Assembly (NCBI GenBank): GCA_963753105.1
Contig: CAVWBD010000001.1
Location: 1,054,001 to 1,118,000, forward strand
Length of the DNA: 64,000 bases
From: SZUA-36 sp963753105
GTDB lineage: Bacteria > Pseudomonadota > Gammaproteobacteria > Xanthomonadales > SZUA-36
Direction of reading: 5' to 3'
Numbering within the stretch: position 1 is the stretch's first letter; the number at the start of each line of letters is the position of its first letter. Under the pieces are notes generated by a model. It ran no database searches. It was given only the letters and a program-made list of their open reading frames with translations, and was not told the origin of the DNA. The translations under genes and the position numbers were made by a program. Of this stretch, positions 55,773-64,000 are shown piece after piece.

Positions 55773-58292
55773 TCAGAACGTCGTTCCGAAAGAGAACTGC
55801 AAACTTTCGGTGCGATCACCGTCAAATTCCTTCAGCGGTATGGCGTAATTCATGATGATCGGCCCTACCGGCGCCTGCCATGTGACCGAGATACCGGCAG
55901 AGGCCCTGAACAGGCTCGCGTCAAAGGTGTCCAGGTTCTCATACACGTTACCGAAGTCCACGAACAGCGCGATGCGCGACCCGCCCCCTTGCGTGAACGG
56001 GGTTGGAATGGCGATTTCAATACCACCGGAGACCTTCAGGTCGCCACCCACCGCGCGGCAGGAAATATCTTTTGGACCCAGTGTATTGTCTTCAAAGCCA
56101 CGTATATCACGTACACCACCACCGTAGAAATGCTCAAAGAACGGCAAGCCGGTGTCCAGCGTAACCACTTCTTCCGGGAGGCAATCCGTTATTAAGCCCT
56201 CGAAATCTGCAGGCACAGCCTGTGAAGTGCTGTCGTAGTCATCATAGGCGTCGCCATAGCCGACATCACCGTGGAATGAGAATACCAGGTCGGCCCAGAT
56301 CGGGATGTACTTGGCGTAACGGTAGAAAATCTTGTAGAACTCACGGCTGCTGCCCGGTAACGATGTCTCCAGGGCCAGGCGTTGCGAGGAACCGCGCGTC
56401 GGGTTGAGGAAATGGTTGCGTGAATCACGCGACCATGACGTGGTGAAGTCATAGGTTCTGAAGTCGCGTTCCGAAGCGTCCAGTATGCCGTCGCCGTTAT
56501 GGTCAAGTGATGTCGACAACGGGTTCAGTATGCGGTGGATTGGCGGCTCGTTAATAAAATCATAGCCGGCAACATAGAAATAATCTTCAGGACAAATACC
56601 GTTTTGGTTGAAGTCCTGGCAGAGCGGGTTGTCCGGGTCATCCGGGTTCGCAATGTAGTATTCACGGCCGTAGCTACCGATATTCAGGTCGGTCTGGCGG
56701 ATACCGAATCCGGCACGCAGGTAATCGACCTCGGTGAGCGGGATACCGAAGCTCATACCGCCGGCAGCCTCGGTACTTGTAAACGTCGAGATGTTCGCCC
56801 CGGCCTGGTCAAATTCCTGGTAGCGCAGGTAAAAACCGCGGCTGACACCATCCTCGGTCCAGTAAGGGTTGTCATAGCTGACCGAGAAACTGTCAATAAT
56901 GCTTGAGTGGGACAGGGAAATACCCACGCGTTTGCCACTGCCGAGGAAGTTGTCCTGCTGCACGCTCAGCGAGGCGATCAGACCCTGGATTTGTGAATAA
57001 CCCAGGCCGACTGAGAAACTGCCAGCAGCGCGTTCCTGAACGGTAACCTCAACGTCAATCTGATCGTCGGTGCCCGGTACGGCCGGTGTTTCGATATTGA
57101 CCGATTCAAAATAGGTCAGGCGTTGCAAACGGATTTTCGAACGGTCGATGGCGGCCTGGGAGAACCAGGCACCTTCGAACTGGCGCATCTCCCGCCGCAA
57201 TACTTCATCCTTGGTACCGCTGTTACCGACAAAGGTGATCTGGCGGACATAGACACGTTTGCCCGGATCGACGAAGTAGTTGATGGTGACCAGGCGGTTT
57301 TCACGGTCGATCTGCGGGATCGGGTTTATATTGGCGAAGGCATAGCCGATATTCGACAGTAATGCCGTAATGTTCTCTACGCTTTGCTCCATCTTCTTGC
57401 GTGAAAATATGTCATTTTCCGCGGTCATGATCAGGCGCCTGAGGGTCGCCTCCTCGATCACCAGGTCCCCGGTTATCTGGATTTTTTCAACGCTGTATTG
57501 CTCGCCCTCAATGATGTTGGCGGTGATGTAGATTTCCTGTTTATCGGTGCTGATGGAAACCTGCGTGGATTCGACATTGGCATCGATATAACCACGGTCC
57601 TGGTAGTAGGAGCGGATTTTCTCCAGGTCACCGGACAATTTTTCACGTGAATACTGGTCATCCTTGGCCCAGAATTTCCAGAACGGCGGAATCTTGGATT
57701 CGAATTCGGTTTTTATTTCCTTGTCGGTAAACAGGGTGTTGCCGACGATATTGATGTGCTGGATCTCAGCCGTTTTGCCTTCTTCGATGTTGATGGATAT
57801 ACGCACCCTGTTGCGGTCCAGTTCCACCACGCGGCTTTCCACCTGTACTGCGTACCGGCCCTGGCTGAAATATTGCTTGACCAGTTCCTGCTTGATACGG
57901 TCCAGGGACTGCGGTTGGTAGACCTCGCCCTGGGCGAGACCGATATCCGCCAACACCGGGTACATGTCCTCATCCTTGATGGCCTTGTTGCCGGATAGCG
58001 AAATCGATGCAATCGCCGGGCGCTCCTGGACCCTGATAACCAGGATATCGCCTTCACGCTCCAGGCTGATATCGCTGAAAAACCCGGTCTGGAACAGGGC
58101 ACGCACCGCCTGCCGGCTGACCGTGGCGGTCAGCAACTCGTTGGTGTCGACCGGCAGGTAGTTGAATACCGTGCCTTCTGAAATGCGCTCCAGGCCTTCG
58201 ACCCGGATATCGGAGATAACGAACGGATCAAGCGCCAGGGCAGACTTTGCACTAAACAGGCCACACAGGAGGATTATTAAAATTCTTCTCAT
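55773..58292 (-). CDS. bamA: Outer membrane assembly factor BamA
   Basis: This 839-residue protein has a signal peptide, five POTRA domains (residues 23-425) and a 16-stranded barrel. It carries the FYGGGVRDIRGFE motif of strand 12 and a terminal FGTTF. It inserts beta-barrels, including the OMPs in this window. The frame is intact. Confidence 0.97.
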   Translation of the reverse strand: MRRILIILLCGLFSAKSALALDPFVISDIRVEGLERISEGTVFNYLPVDTNELLTATVSRQAVRALFQTGFFSDISLEREGDILVIRVQERPAIASISLSGNKAIKDEDMYPVLADIGLAQGEVYQPQSLDRIKQELVKQYFSQGRYAVQVESRVVELDRNRVRISINIEEGKTAEIQHINIVGNTLFTDKEIKTEFESKIPPFWKFWAKDDQYSREKLSGDLEKIRSYYQDRGYIDANVESTQVSISTDKQEIYITANIIEGEQYSVEKIQITGDLVIEEATLRRLIMTAENDIFSRKKMEQSVENITALLSNIGYAFANINPIPQIDRENRLVTINYFVDPGKRVYVRQITFVGNSGTKDEVLRREMRQFEGAWFSQAAIDRSKIRLQRLTYFESVNIETPAVPGTDDQIDVEVTVQERAAGSFSVGLGYSQIQGLIASLSVQQDNFLGSGKRVGISLSHSSIIDSFSVSYDNPYWTEDGVSRGFYLRYQEFDQAGANISTFTSTEAAGGMSFGIPLTEVDYLRAGFGIRQTDLNIGSYGREYYIANPDDPDNPLCQDFNQNGICPEDYFYVAGYDFINEPPIHRILNPLSTSLDHNGDGILDASERDFRTYDFTTSWSRDSRNHFLNPTRGSSQRLALETSLPGSSREFYKIFYRYAKYIPIWADLVFSFHGDVGYGDAYDDYDSTSQAVPADFEGLITDCLPEEVVTLDTGLPFFEHFYGGGVRDIRGFEDNTLGPKDISCRAVGGDLKVSGGIEIAIPTPFTQGGGSRIALFVDFGNVYENLDTFDASLFRASAGISVTWQAPVGPIIMNYAIPLKEFDGDRTESLQFSFGTTF

Positions 58293-58331
58293 TAACTCAG
58301 ATCCGTAAGGGTTAAATACAAGGCAGGTAGT

Positions 58332-59708
58332 CTATCCGACCAGTCGTAAAATATCGTTAAAAAATGCCAGCCCCATCAAGCAAAACAAGGCCAGCAGACC
58401 GATGTACTGGCCCTTTTCCTGTACCTGTTCAGACACAGGGCTACCCTTGACCAATTCTATCAGGTAATAGAGTAAATGCCCCCCATCCAGTACCGGAATG
58501 GGCAGCAAATTGAGAATTCCCAGGCTCAGGCTGATAGCGCCGAGGAAAAACAGGAAATTGGATACCCCGGCGTTGGCCGAACTGTTGGCGAATTGCGCGA
58601 TGCTGATCGGGCCGGACAGGTTCTTGACCGAGGCGGATCCTGTCAGCATGCGGCCAAGCAATCCCAGGGTAGAACGTGTCAGCCGCCACATTTCTGCGGC
58701 AGCAGCGCCGAAGCCGTCAAACAGGCCGTACTTGTGCAGGAAGTACGCACGGCTGACCTGTGCCTGTAAGCGCGCATCGGGCGTTTGGTTGACGATGCCC
58801 AGTATCAAGCGGCTGGACAACATACCGGTACTGCTCTTTTCAGGTATGACGTCGAGTTCCAGCGTGCCGCCGGCACGCCCGACGGTGACGGTCAGGGGCT
58901 CACCGTCCAAGCCGTGTTGTTGCACCAGCGCGCCCACCCAGGCCCAATCGGGAACCGGTTCCCCGGCGATACTGATAATACGGTCACCGGCCTTGAAACC
59001 GGCCCGGTAGGCCGGGCTGTCCGGGCTGACCTCGCCGACGACAGCGGGAAGCTTCATCCGCCACGGGGTGATGCCGATGGCTTGCAGGGTTTTTTCTTCG
59101 TCAAAGTCGTCTTCGAGTAGTCCGAGGTCCAGCTGAACCTGTCGTTGCAGACCGTCTTCCTGTTCCAGTTCGACACTGACCAGGTCCCGGTCCAGTGCCC
59201 GCGTGATCAGGCCGAGCATGGCATGGGACCACGTGTCGGTTGGCTCGCCATCGAGCGCAACGATGCGGTCGCCGGCCTCGATACCGGCGCTGGCGGCAAT
59301 GCCACTGACTTCACCGACCACCGGACGGGAATCCGGTATGCCGACCAGGAACATCAGCCAGAACGCCAACAGGGTAAAGATCAGGTTGAAAGCCGGGCCT
59401 GCAATGACGATGGCGATGCGTTTCCAGACTGATTTACGGTTGAAGGCCTCGTCCAGGTCTTTTTTGTCAACTTCTCCCTCACGCTCATCCAGCATCTTGA
59501 CGTAACCACCCAGCGGGATCGCTGCAATCACGTACTCGGTGCCGTCACGGCCTTTCCTTGACCACAATTTGCTGCCAAAACCGATCGAAAACTTGAGCAC
59601 ACGCACACCCATGCGCCGGGCCACCCAGAAATGGCCGAACTCATGAAATGTGATCAGCAGCCCGAGGGCGACCAGCAACCACCAGATTGAACCCAGAAAT
59701 TCAGCCAT
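58332..59708 (-). CDS. rseP: Site-2 protease RseP
   Basis: This 458-residue intramembrane zinc protease has the HEFGH motif near residue 23, two PDZ domains, and the second metal motif NLLPIPVLDGGH near residue 398. It cleaves anti-sigma factor RseA in the envelope-stress response. No rseA or rpoE is in the window. Confidence 0.96.
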   Translation of the reverse strand: MAEFLGSIWWLLVALGLLITFHEFGHFWVARRMGVRVLKFSIGFGSKLWSRKGRDGTEYVIAAIPLGGYVKMLDEREGEVDKKDLDEAFNRKSVWKRIAIVIAGPAFNLIFTLLAFWLMFLVGIPDSRPVVGEVSGIAASAGIEAGDRIVALDGEPTDTWSHAMLGLITRALDRDLVSVELEQEDGLQRQVQLDLGLLEDDFDEEKTLQAIGITPWRMKLPAVVGEVSPDSPAYRAGFKAGDRIISIAGEPVPDWAWVGALVQQHGLDGEPLTVTVGRAGGTLELDVIPEKSSTGMLSSRLILGIVNQTPDARLQAQVSRAYFLHKYGLFDGFGAAAAEMWRLTRSTLGLLGRMLTGSASVKNLSGPISIAQFANSSANAGVSNFLFFLGAISLSLGILNLLPIPVLDGGHLLYYLIELVKGSPVSEQVQEKGQYIGLLALFCLMGLAFFNDILRLVG

Positions 59709-59769
59709 CGATCAGGGCCCGTGGTCCAGCATGAAAATGGTTACCGTCGATGAGTATTCGCATATTGTC

Positions 59770-60957
59770 TTAGCTACTTTCACGTGTTTGCACGATGCGT
59801 TTGGCCGCAGTGCGTGCCAGGTGGTCGAACTCCAGTACCTCGTCCAGGGCGTTGATACTACCAGGCGCACAGGTATCCAGTGTCGCGGCAACGATCGCCG
59901 GTATCTGCAGAAAGCCAATGCGTTCCTCGAGGAATGCCTCAACGGCAACCTCGTTGGCGGCGTTTAATATCACCGGTGCATTACCACCGGACTCCAGCGC
60001 CTGGAAAGCCAGCGCCAGACCCGGGAAACTGTCCAGGTCGGGCGGAAAAAACTCAAGCGCTCCCATCCCGGTTAGATGGAGACGCTCGACACCGGCTTCA
60101 ATACGTTCAGGCCAGGCCAATGCCTGGGCAATTGGGGTGCGCATATCGGGCACGCCCAGCTGTGCCAGCACGGAACCATCACGGTAGGCAACCATCGAAT
60201 GCACGATGCTCTGCGGATGGATGATGACTTCGATCTGCTCCGGCCGGGCGTTGAACAGCCAACGGGCCTCGATGACTTCCAGGCCCTTGTTCATCAAGGT
60301 AGCTGAATCCACGGAAATCTTGCGCCCCATGCTCCAGTTCGGGTGCTTGCAGGCCTCATCGGGCGTGACGTCAAGCAGGGACTCCCTTGCACGGTGCAAA
60401 AATGGTCCGCCGGAAGCGGTCAGGATCAGCTTTTCCACACCCGCACTTTCAAGGCCGTCGTCAAACTTCTCCGGTAATACCTGGAACAGGGCGTTGTGTT
60501 CCGAGTCGACCGGGATGATGGTTGTTGCGCTCTCGGCAGCGGCCCGGCGGAACAGTTCACCGGCGATCACCATGGATTCCTTGTTTGCCAGCAACAGGCG
60601 CTTACCGCTTAAAACGGCCTGGAAAGTGGGTTTGAGACCGGCTGCTCCCACGATCGCAGCCATCACCACGTCAGTTTCAGCCATGGCGGCAACAGTGCTC
60701 AGTGCGTTTTCGCCGGCGATGATTTCCGCGTTGCAGCCCCGTTCATCCAGCGCTGCTTGCAGGTCTGCCACCCTGGCAGTATCACTGATGGCCGCGTAAC
60801 GGGCGCCGTGTTGTGCGCATTGTTCGGCCAGGCGGATCATGTTGGTATGCGCGCTCAGCGCGACCACGTGGAACCGTTCCGGATGCCGTTGCAGGACATC
60901 GAGCGTGCTTTCACCGATCGAACCGGTCGAACCCAGAACTGTAATACCCTGACTCAT
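59770..60957 (-). CDS. dxr: 1-deoxy-D-xylulose-5-phosphate reductoisomerase
   Basis: This 395-residue enzyme makes MEP in the non-mevalonate isoprenoid pathway. NADPH-binding GSTGSIGESTLDV, the metal-binding VDSEHNALFQ, and the SATLMNKGLEVIEARWLF motif are visible. It is located between cdsA and rseP, a common order. Confidence 0.97.
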   Translation of the reverse strand: MSQGITVLGSTGSIGESTLDVLQRHPERFHVVALSAHTNMIRLAEQCAQHGARYAAISDTARVADLQAALDERGCNAEIIAGENALSTVAAMAETDVVMAAIVGAAGLKPTFQAVLSGKRLLLANKESMVIAGELFRRAAAESATTIIPVDSEHNALFQVLPEKFDDGLESAGVEKLILTASGGPFLHRARESLLDVTPDEACKHPNWSMGRKISVDSATLMNKGLEVIEARWLFNARPEQIEVIIHPQSIVHSMVAYRDGSVLAQLGVPDMRTPIAQALAWPERIEAGVERLHLTGMGALEFFPPDLDSFPGLALAFQALESGGNAPVILNAANEVAVEAFLEERIGFLQIPAIVAATLDTCAPGSINALDEVLEFDHLARTAAKRIVQTRESS

Positions 60958-60984
60958 GAGGACCTCAATTGCCTGGTTTCCTGA

Positions 60985-61809
60985 TTAATAGCCAGCAACG
61001 ACCAATCCCAATACAAAAAACGGCGCCGCAGCCAACAGGCTATCGAGGCGATCCAGGACCCCACCGTGTCCGGGTAGCAGGTTGCCGGAATCCTTGAAGC
61101 CACTGGTGCGTTTGTGCATTGAGATCACCAGGTCACCGCCAACCGAAGCCAGCGCCGTCATGATGCTCAGCAGGATAAGCCTGGCGGGCTCAACAGCCGC
61201 AAGCTGCGGCATCAATGTCACCGCCAACAGGGCGACCAGGGGTGCTGCGATCAATCCACCGGCAAAGCCGGCCTGCGTTTTACCCGGGCTGATATGCGGC
61301 GCCAGTTTCCGCTTGCCAAAAGTCTTGCCGGCAAAATAGGCGCCGGTGTCAGCCGCCCACACGATCAACAGCAACAGCAGAATCAGCCAGGATCCATCGG
61401 GACGCATGCGTATCCAGCTGAGAGCAAACCAGCCGGTGGTGATGGACAGGATCGCGGTCAGCGAGGAAAGCAGCCTGTATTTGCTGTCGACTTGTGCACC
61501 GGTGCGGTACAGGGGCAAACGGATGAACATCAATAACCAGGCCACGCAGGCCAGGCCGGCGTATAGCGCGATGGCGGAATCCCAGGCGGCTCTGACGCTG
61601 AACAAGGCCGCGAAGATGATGGCTTGCACGGCAAGCAGCACGTAACCGCTTACAGCGTCGGTGTATCCGGCCAGGGGGGCATATTCCCAGCTTCCAATCA
61701 ACAGGATAGCGGCCAGCAGGACCAGGAACCACTGTGGGGGTAGTGCAAAAATCGCCGCCATAACCAGCGGTAGCAGCAGCACGGCCGTCAATACACGTTG
61801 CTTAAGCAT
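60985..61809 (-). CDS. cdsA: Phosphatidate cytidylyltransferase
   Basis: This 274-residue membrane enzyme has about eight helices and the CDP-alcohol signature region (WAADTGAYFAGKTFGKRKLAPHISPGKT, given here only in part as GKRKLAPHISPGKT). It makes CDP-diacylglycerol, precursor of the main phospholipids. It overlaps uppS by 8 bp. Confidence 0.95.
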   Translation of the reverse strand: MLKQRVLTAVLLLPLVMAAIFALPPQWFLVLLAAILLIGSWEYAPLAGYTDAVSGYVLLAVQAIIFAALFSVRAAWDSAIALYAGLACVAWLLMFIRLPLYRTGAQVDSKYRLLSSLTAILSITTGWFALSWIRMRPDGSWLILLLLLIVWAADTGAYFAGKTFGKRKLAPHISPGKTQAGFAGGLIAAPLVALLAVTLMPQLAAVEPARLILLSIMTALASVGGDLVISMHKRTSGFKDSGNLLPGHGGVLDRLDSLLAAAPFFVLGLVVAGY

Positions 61810-62542
61810 GTGCAGATTCCGTCAATTGATTGCTGGTCTTTCCAAAACGTCTTTCCCTGGTTTGGAAATCAACGATGGCCTCGTCCAGTGTTTCAGCGTT
61901 GAAATCAGGCCACAGCACGGGCGTGAAATAAAATTCGGTGTACGCCGACTGCCACAGCAGGAAATTACTGATACGGATTTCACCACCGGTACGGATGAAC
62001 AGGTCAGGGTCCGGTGAACTCGCCAGCGCGAGAGCACCGGCAAAACGGGGTTCATCGATATCCCCGGGATCGATACCGCCTTCGCTGGCCAATTCGGCCA
62101 GCCGCCGCGCAGCCTGGATGATATCCCAGCGTCCACCATAGTTGACCGCGACGTTGGCGATCATTTGCCGGTTATCGCGGGTCAGGGTTTCAGCCTCGGA
62201 CATTTTTTTCCGGATGGCGGCATTGAATGCGCTTTTGTCGCCGATAAAACGGATACAGATGCCATTGCTGTGCAGTTCGGCGACTTCCTTGTTCAATGCT
62301 TTCAGGAACAGTTCCATCAGGCGGGATACCTCGCCTGCAGGGCGGTTCCAGTTTTCGCTGGAAAAGGCAAAAACTGTCAGGTTTTTTACACCGAGACGCA
62401 CGCAATGTTCGATCGTGACACGCAGTGCCTTGAGCCCGGCCTGGTGGCCGAAACTACGAGGACGATTCCTGGCTTTTGCCCAGCGGCCGTTGCCGTCCAT
62501 CACGATAGCGATGTGACCAGGTATGGCTGGCGCTGCAGTCAC
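61802..62542 (-). CDS. uppS: Undecaprenyl diphosphate synthase
   Basis: This 246-residue cis-prenyltransferase makes the C55 lipid carrier for peptidoglycan and LPS. The start IAIVMDGNGRWAKAR carries the catalytic Asp, and the FAFSSENWNRP and RTGGEIRISNFLLWQ motifs are intact. It acts upstream of the lipid-carrier-dependent steps. Confidence 0.97.
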   Translation of the reverse strand: MTAAPAIPGHIAIVMDGNGRWAKARNRPRSFGHQAGLKALRVTIEHCVRLGVKNLTVFAFSSENWNRPAGEVSRLMELFLKALNKEVAELHSNGICIRFIGDKSAFNAAIRKKMSEAETLTRDNRQMIANVAVNYGGRWDIIQAARRLAELASEGGIDPGDIDEPRFAGALALASSPDPDLFIRTGGEIRISNFLLWQSAYTEFYFTPVLWPDFNAETLDEAIVDFQTRERRFGKTSNQLTESAHA

Positions 62543-62570
62543 TTGGTTGTATCGCTTTTTTTTGCGGGTA

Positions 62571-63128
62571 TCAAAATTCCAGCAACTCCTGCTCTTTTAC
62601 CGCGACGATCTCATCTGCCTGCTTGACGTGTTCATCGGTGATCTGCTGGACTTCAGTTTCAGCCCGGCGTTCGTCGTCTTCAGAAATTTCCTTGTCTTTC
62701 ATCAACTCCTTGATGTGATGAATCGCATCACGGCGGATATTGCGTATCGCGATCTTGGCATTTTCACCTTCATGATGGACGACTTTGCCGAGCGCCACGC
62801 GGCGCTCCTCGGTCAACGGCGGCAGCGGGATGCGGATGACCGTACCGGCCGTCACGGGGTTGAGTCCCAGGTCGGATTTCATGATGGCCTTTTCGAGTGG
62901 CTGGATCATGGTTTTATCCCAGGCGGTAACTGCCAGGGTGCGGGCGTCCTCGATCGTGACACTGGCTGCCTGGCTGATGGGCACTTCGCTGCCGTAGTAA
63001 TCCACCGTGACGTGTTCCAGCAAGCTCGGATGGGCCCTTCCAGTGCGAATCTTGGCCAATTCTCCGCGCAGTGAGTCAAGGGTCTTGTGCATGCGGATTC
63101 GCGTGTCTTTCTTGATGTCCTGAATCAT
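62571..63128 (-). CDS. frr: Ribosome recycling factor
   Basis: This 185-residue three-helix protein starts at ATG 63128 (MIQDIKKDTRIRMHKTL); a longer ORF upstream is not coding. The RTGRAHPSLLEHVTVDYYGS and IPPLTEERR-like parts are standard. It releases ribosomes after termination. The gap to pyrH is enlarged by a MITE-like element. Confidence 0.97.
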   Translation of the reverse strand: MIQDIKKDTRIRMHKTLDSLRGELAKIRTGRAHPSLLEHVTVDYYGSEVPISQAASVTIEDARTLAVTAWDKTMIQPLEKAIMKSDLGLNPVTAGTVIRIPLPPLTEERRVALGKVVHHEGENAKIAIRNIRRDAIHHIKELMKDKEISEDDERRAETEVQQITDEHVKQADEIVAVKEQELLEF

Positions 63129-63229
63129 TATTTTCTCCCGTCTGCCAGCGTTGGGCGAGTGTTTACCGGTATGATTTTTTAGTGCTCCAAAAAGTCGTTC
63201 ACGCTGCTGTGCAGGTGAACCACTGATTC

Positions 63230-63393
63230 TAACCCGAATATTGTACCAGTGCACCGGCCCTGGCTTGTCCAGATATGCCTGGACTTGGGCTTCCTTTAAC
63301 CCATAGCTACTGCTATGGGATTCAGTCCAGCCCGGCGTCCATCCGCATCTGTCCCGCGCCATTATCCAGCGCACTGGTGCAATATTCGAGTTA
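63230..63393. repeat. MITE-like element between frr and pyrH
   Basis: The 23-bp ends (63230-63252 and 63371-63393) are inverted repeats with 21 matches, beginning TAACCCGAATATTG. Two inner hairpins exist (GTCCAG..CTGGAC and CCCATAG..CTATGGG). It is 164 bp long and non-coding. It shares ends with the element at 22779. Confidence 0.75.
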
Positions 63394-63438
63394 ACAGCAA
63401 AATGGGAAAAGTTGTCTGCGCAATCCTGGCAGGAATGC

Positions 63439-63454
63439 GCAATATGCGGGCTAA
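63439..63454. repeat. Solo end of the same MITE-like family at the pyrH stop
   Basis: On the minus strand it reads TTAGCCCGCATATTGC, matching the left end of the element at 22779 (TTAACCCGCATATTGC) with one difference. The TAG inside it is the stop codon of pyrH. Confidence 0.65.
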
Positions 63455-64000
63455 TTAACCAGCGTGCCGACTTTCTCGCCCTTGACGATACGCATCAGGT
63501 TGCCATGGCCGAAAACATTGAAAACCCGGATCGGCATACGCTGGTCTCGGCACAGCACGATCGCGTTGGCATCCATGACGCGCAGTTTGTCTTCAATGAC
63601 CTGGTCATATTGCAGGGAATCATACATTTCAGCGCTACTGTCAGTCTTCGGATCGGCGGAATAAACGCCATCGACCTTGGTGGCTTTCAGCACGATGTCA
63701 GCACCAATCTCGATGGCACGCAGTGCGGCCGCCGTATCGGTGGTGAAAAACGGATTGCCAGTGCCACCAGCGATGATGACAACACGGCCTTTTTCGAGAT
63801 GCCGCACAGCCCGGCGGCGTATGTAGTCCTCGCAAACATCGTGTACCGAGATTGCAGACATGACACGCGCATCGACACCGGCTTTCTCAAGGGCGTCCTG
63901 CAAGGCCAGCGAATTCATCAGCGTGGCCAGCATGCCCATGTGGTCGCCGGTGACGCGGTCGATCCCGGATTCGGCCAGCCCGGAGCCCCTGAAGATGTTA
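63451..64000 (-). CDS. pyrH: UMP kinase (5' end beyond the window)
   Basis: The last 183 codons or so are present; the frame continues open to the window edge (NIFRGSGLAESGIDRVTGDH precedes MGMLATLMNSL). GGTGNPFFTTDTAAALRA and KATKVDGVYSADP are typical. It phosphorylates UMP to UDP. It is first of the pyrH-frr-uppS-cdsA order. Confidence 0.97.
   Translation of the reverse strand, partial: NIFRGSGLAESGIDRVTGDHMGMLATLMNSLALQDALEKAGVDARVMSAISVHDVCEDYIRRRAVRHLEKGRVVIIAGGTGNPFFTTDTAAALRAIEIGADIVLKATKVDGVYSADPKTDSSAEMYDSLQYDQVIEDKLRVMDANAIVLCRDQRMPIRVFNVFGHGNLMRIVKGEKVGTLVN

Noticed and set aside
1..64000. tRNA or rRNA genes
   Set aside because: I looked for T-loop GTTCRANNC motifs with paired arms and for conserved rRNA stretches, and found none that fold convincingly; a dedicated search was not possible.

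Overview
The window comes from a sulfur-oxidising gammaproteobacterium, about 55-58% GC by eye. Two things support this: a nearly complete oxidative-type dsr operon (dsrABEFHCMKLJOPN, minus strand, about 9.5-21.6 kb), in the gene order known from Allochromatium vinosum and related sulfur oxidisers; and the canonical pyrH-frr-uppS-cdsA-dxr-rseP-bamA-skp-lpxD-fabZ-lpxA-lpxB-rnhB envelope cluster (50.7-64 kb).

Layout. 0-0.9 kb: dapF. 1.15-6.8 kb: a compact bacterial microcompartment (BMC) operon. It has a winged-helix regulator, an RpiB-DeoC fusion with an internal encapsulation-type helix, shell proteins (one BMC-H, two BMC-T, three BMC-P) and a CoA-acylating aldehyde dehydrogenase. This composition fits the sugar-phosphate-utilising (SPU) class: deoxyribose-5-phosphate would be split to glyceraldehyde-3-phosphate and acetaldehyde, and the acetaldehyde oxidised to acetyl-CoA inside the shell. 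6.9-9.5 kb: lipocalin, a conserved hypothetical, an outer-membrane beta-barrel, and a truncated Tat-signal gene next to a perfect 26-bp inverted repeat. 9.5-21.6 kb: the dsr operon for oxidation of stored sulfur, with DsrEFH/DsrC sulfur relay, the DsrMKJOP membrane complex, DsrL and DsrN. 21.9-25.5 kb, divergent: a 2OG dioxygenase, two small proteins, siroheme synthase CysG, a CMD-fold protein and a Rieske protein; CysG and DsrN both serve the siroheme cofactor. 25.5-26.5 kb: about 1 kb of repeats and predicted RNA-like hairpins. 26.5-30.8 kb: RND efflux pump and adaptor. 31.5-36.2 kb: a giant repeat-containing surface protein with a C-terminal sorting-type tail. 36.3-38.1 kb: OmpW and EpmB. 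38.3-43.6 kb: a GcvT-like protein and two FAD oxidoreductases divergent from a TetR regulator, with a 24-bp perfect palindrome between them. 43.6-50.7 kb: mixed housekeeping and unknown genes. 50.7-64 kb: the envelope cluster.

Two overarching features deserve attention. Ten genes, including the normally essential lpxD, are broken by single-base indels, at about 17 sites of which about 16 look like one-base insertions. Every gene becomes a multiple of three with a family-typical length once corrected. This looks like assembly or read error rather than gene decay, so the affected genes are annotated here as single functional CDSs. Several families of intergenic repeats (REP-like hairpins and MITE-like elements) also sit directly at gene 3' ends, and at least four stop codons lie within or at the edge of a repeat.
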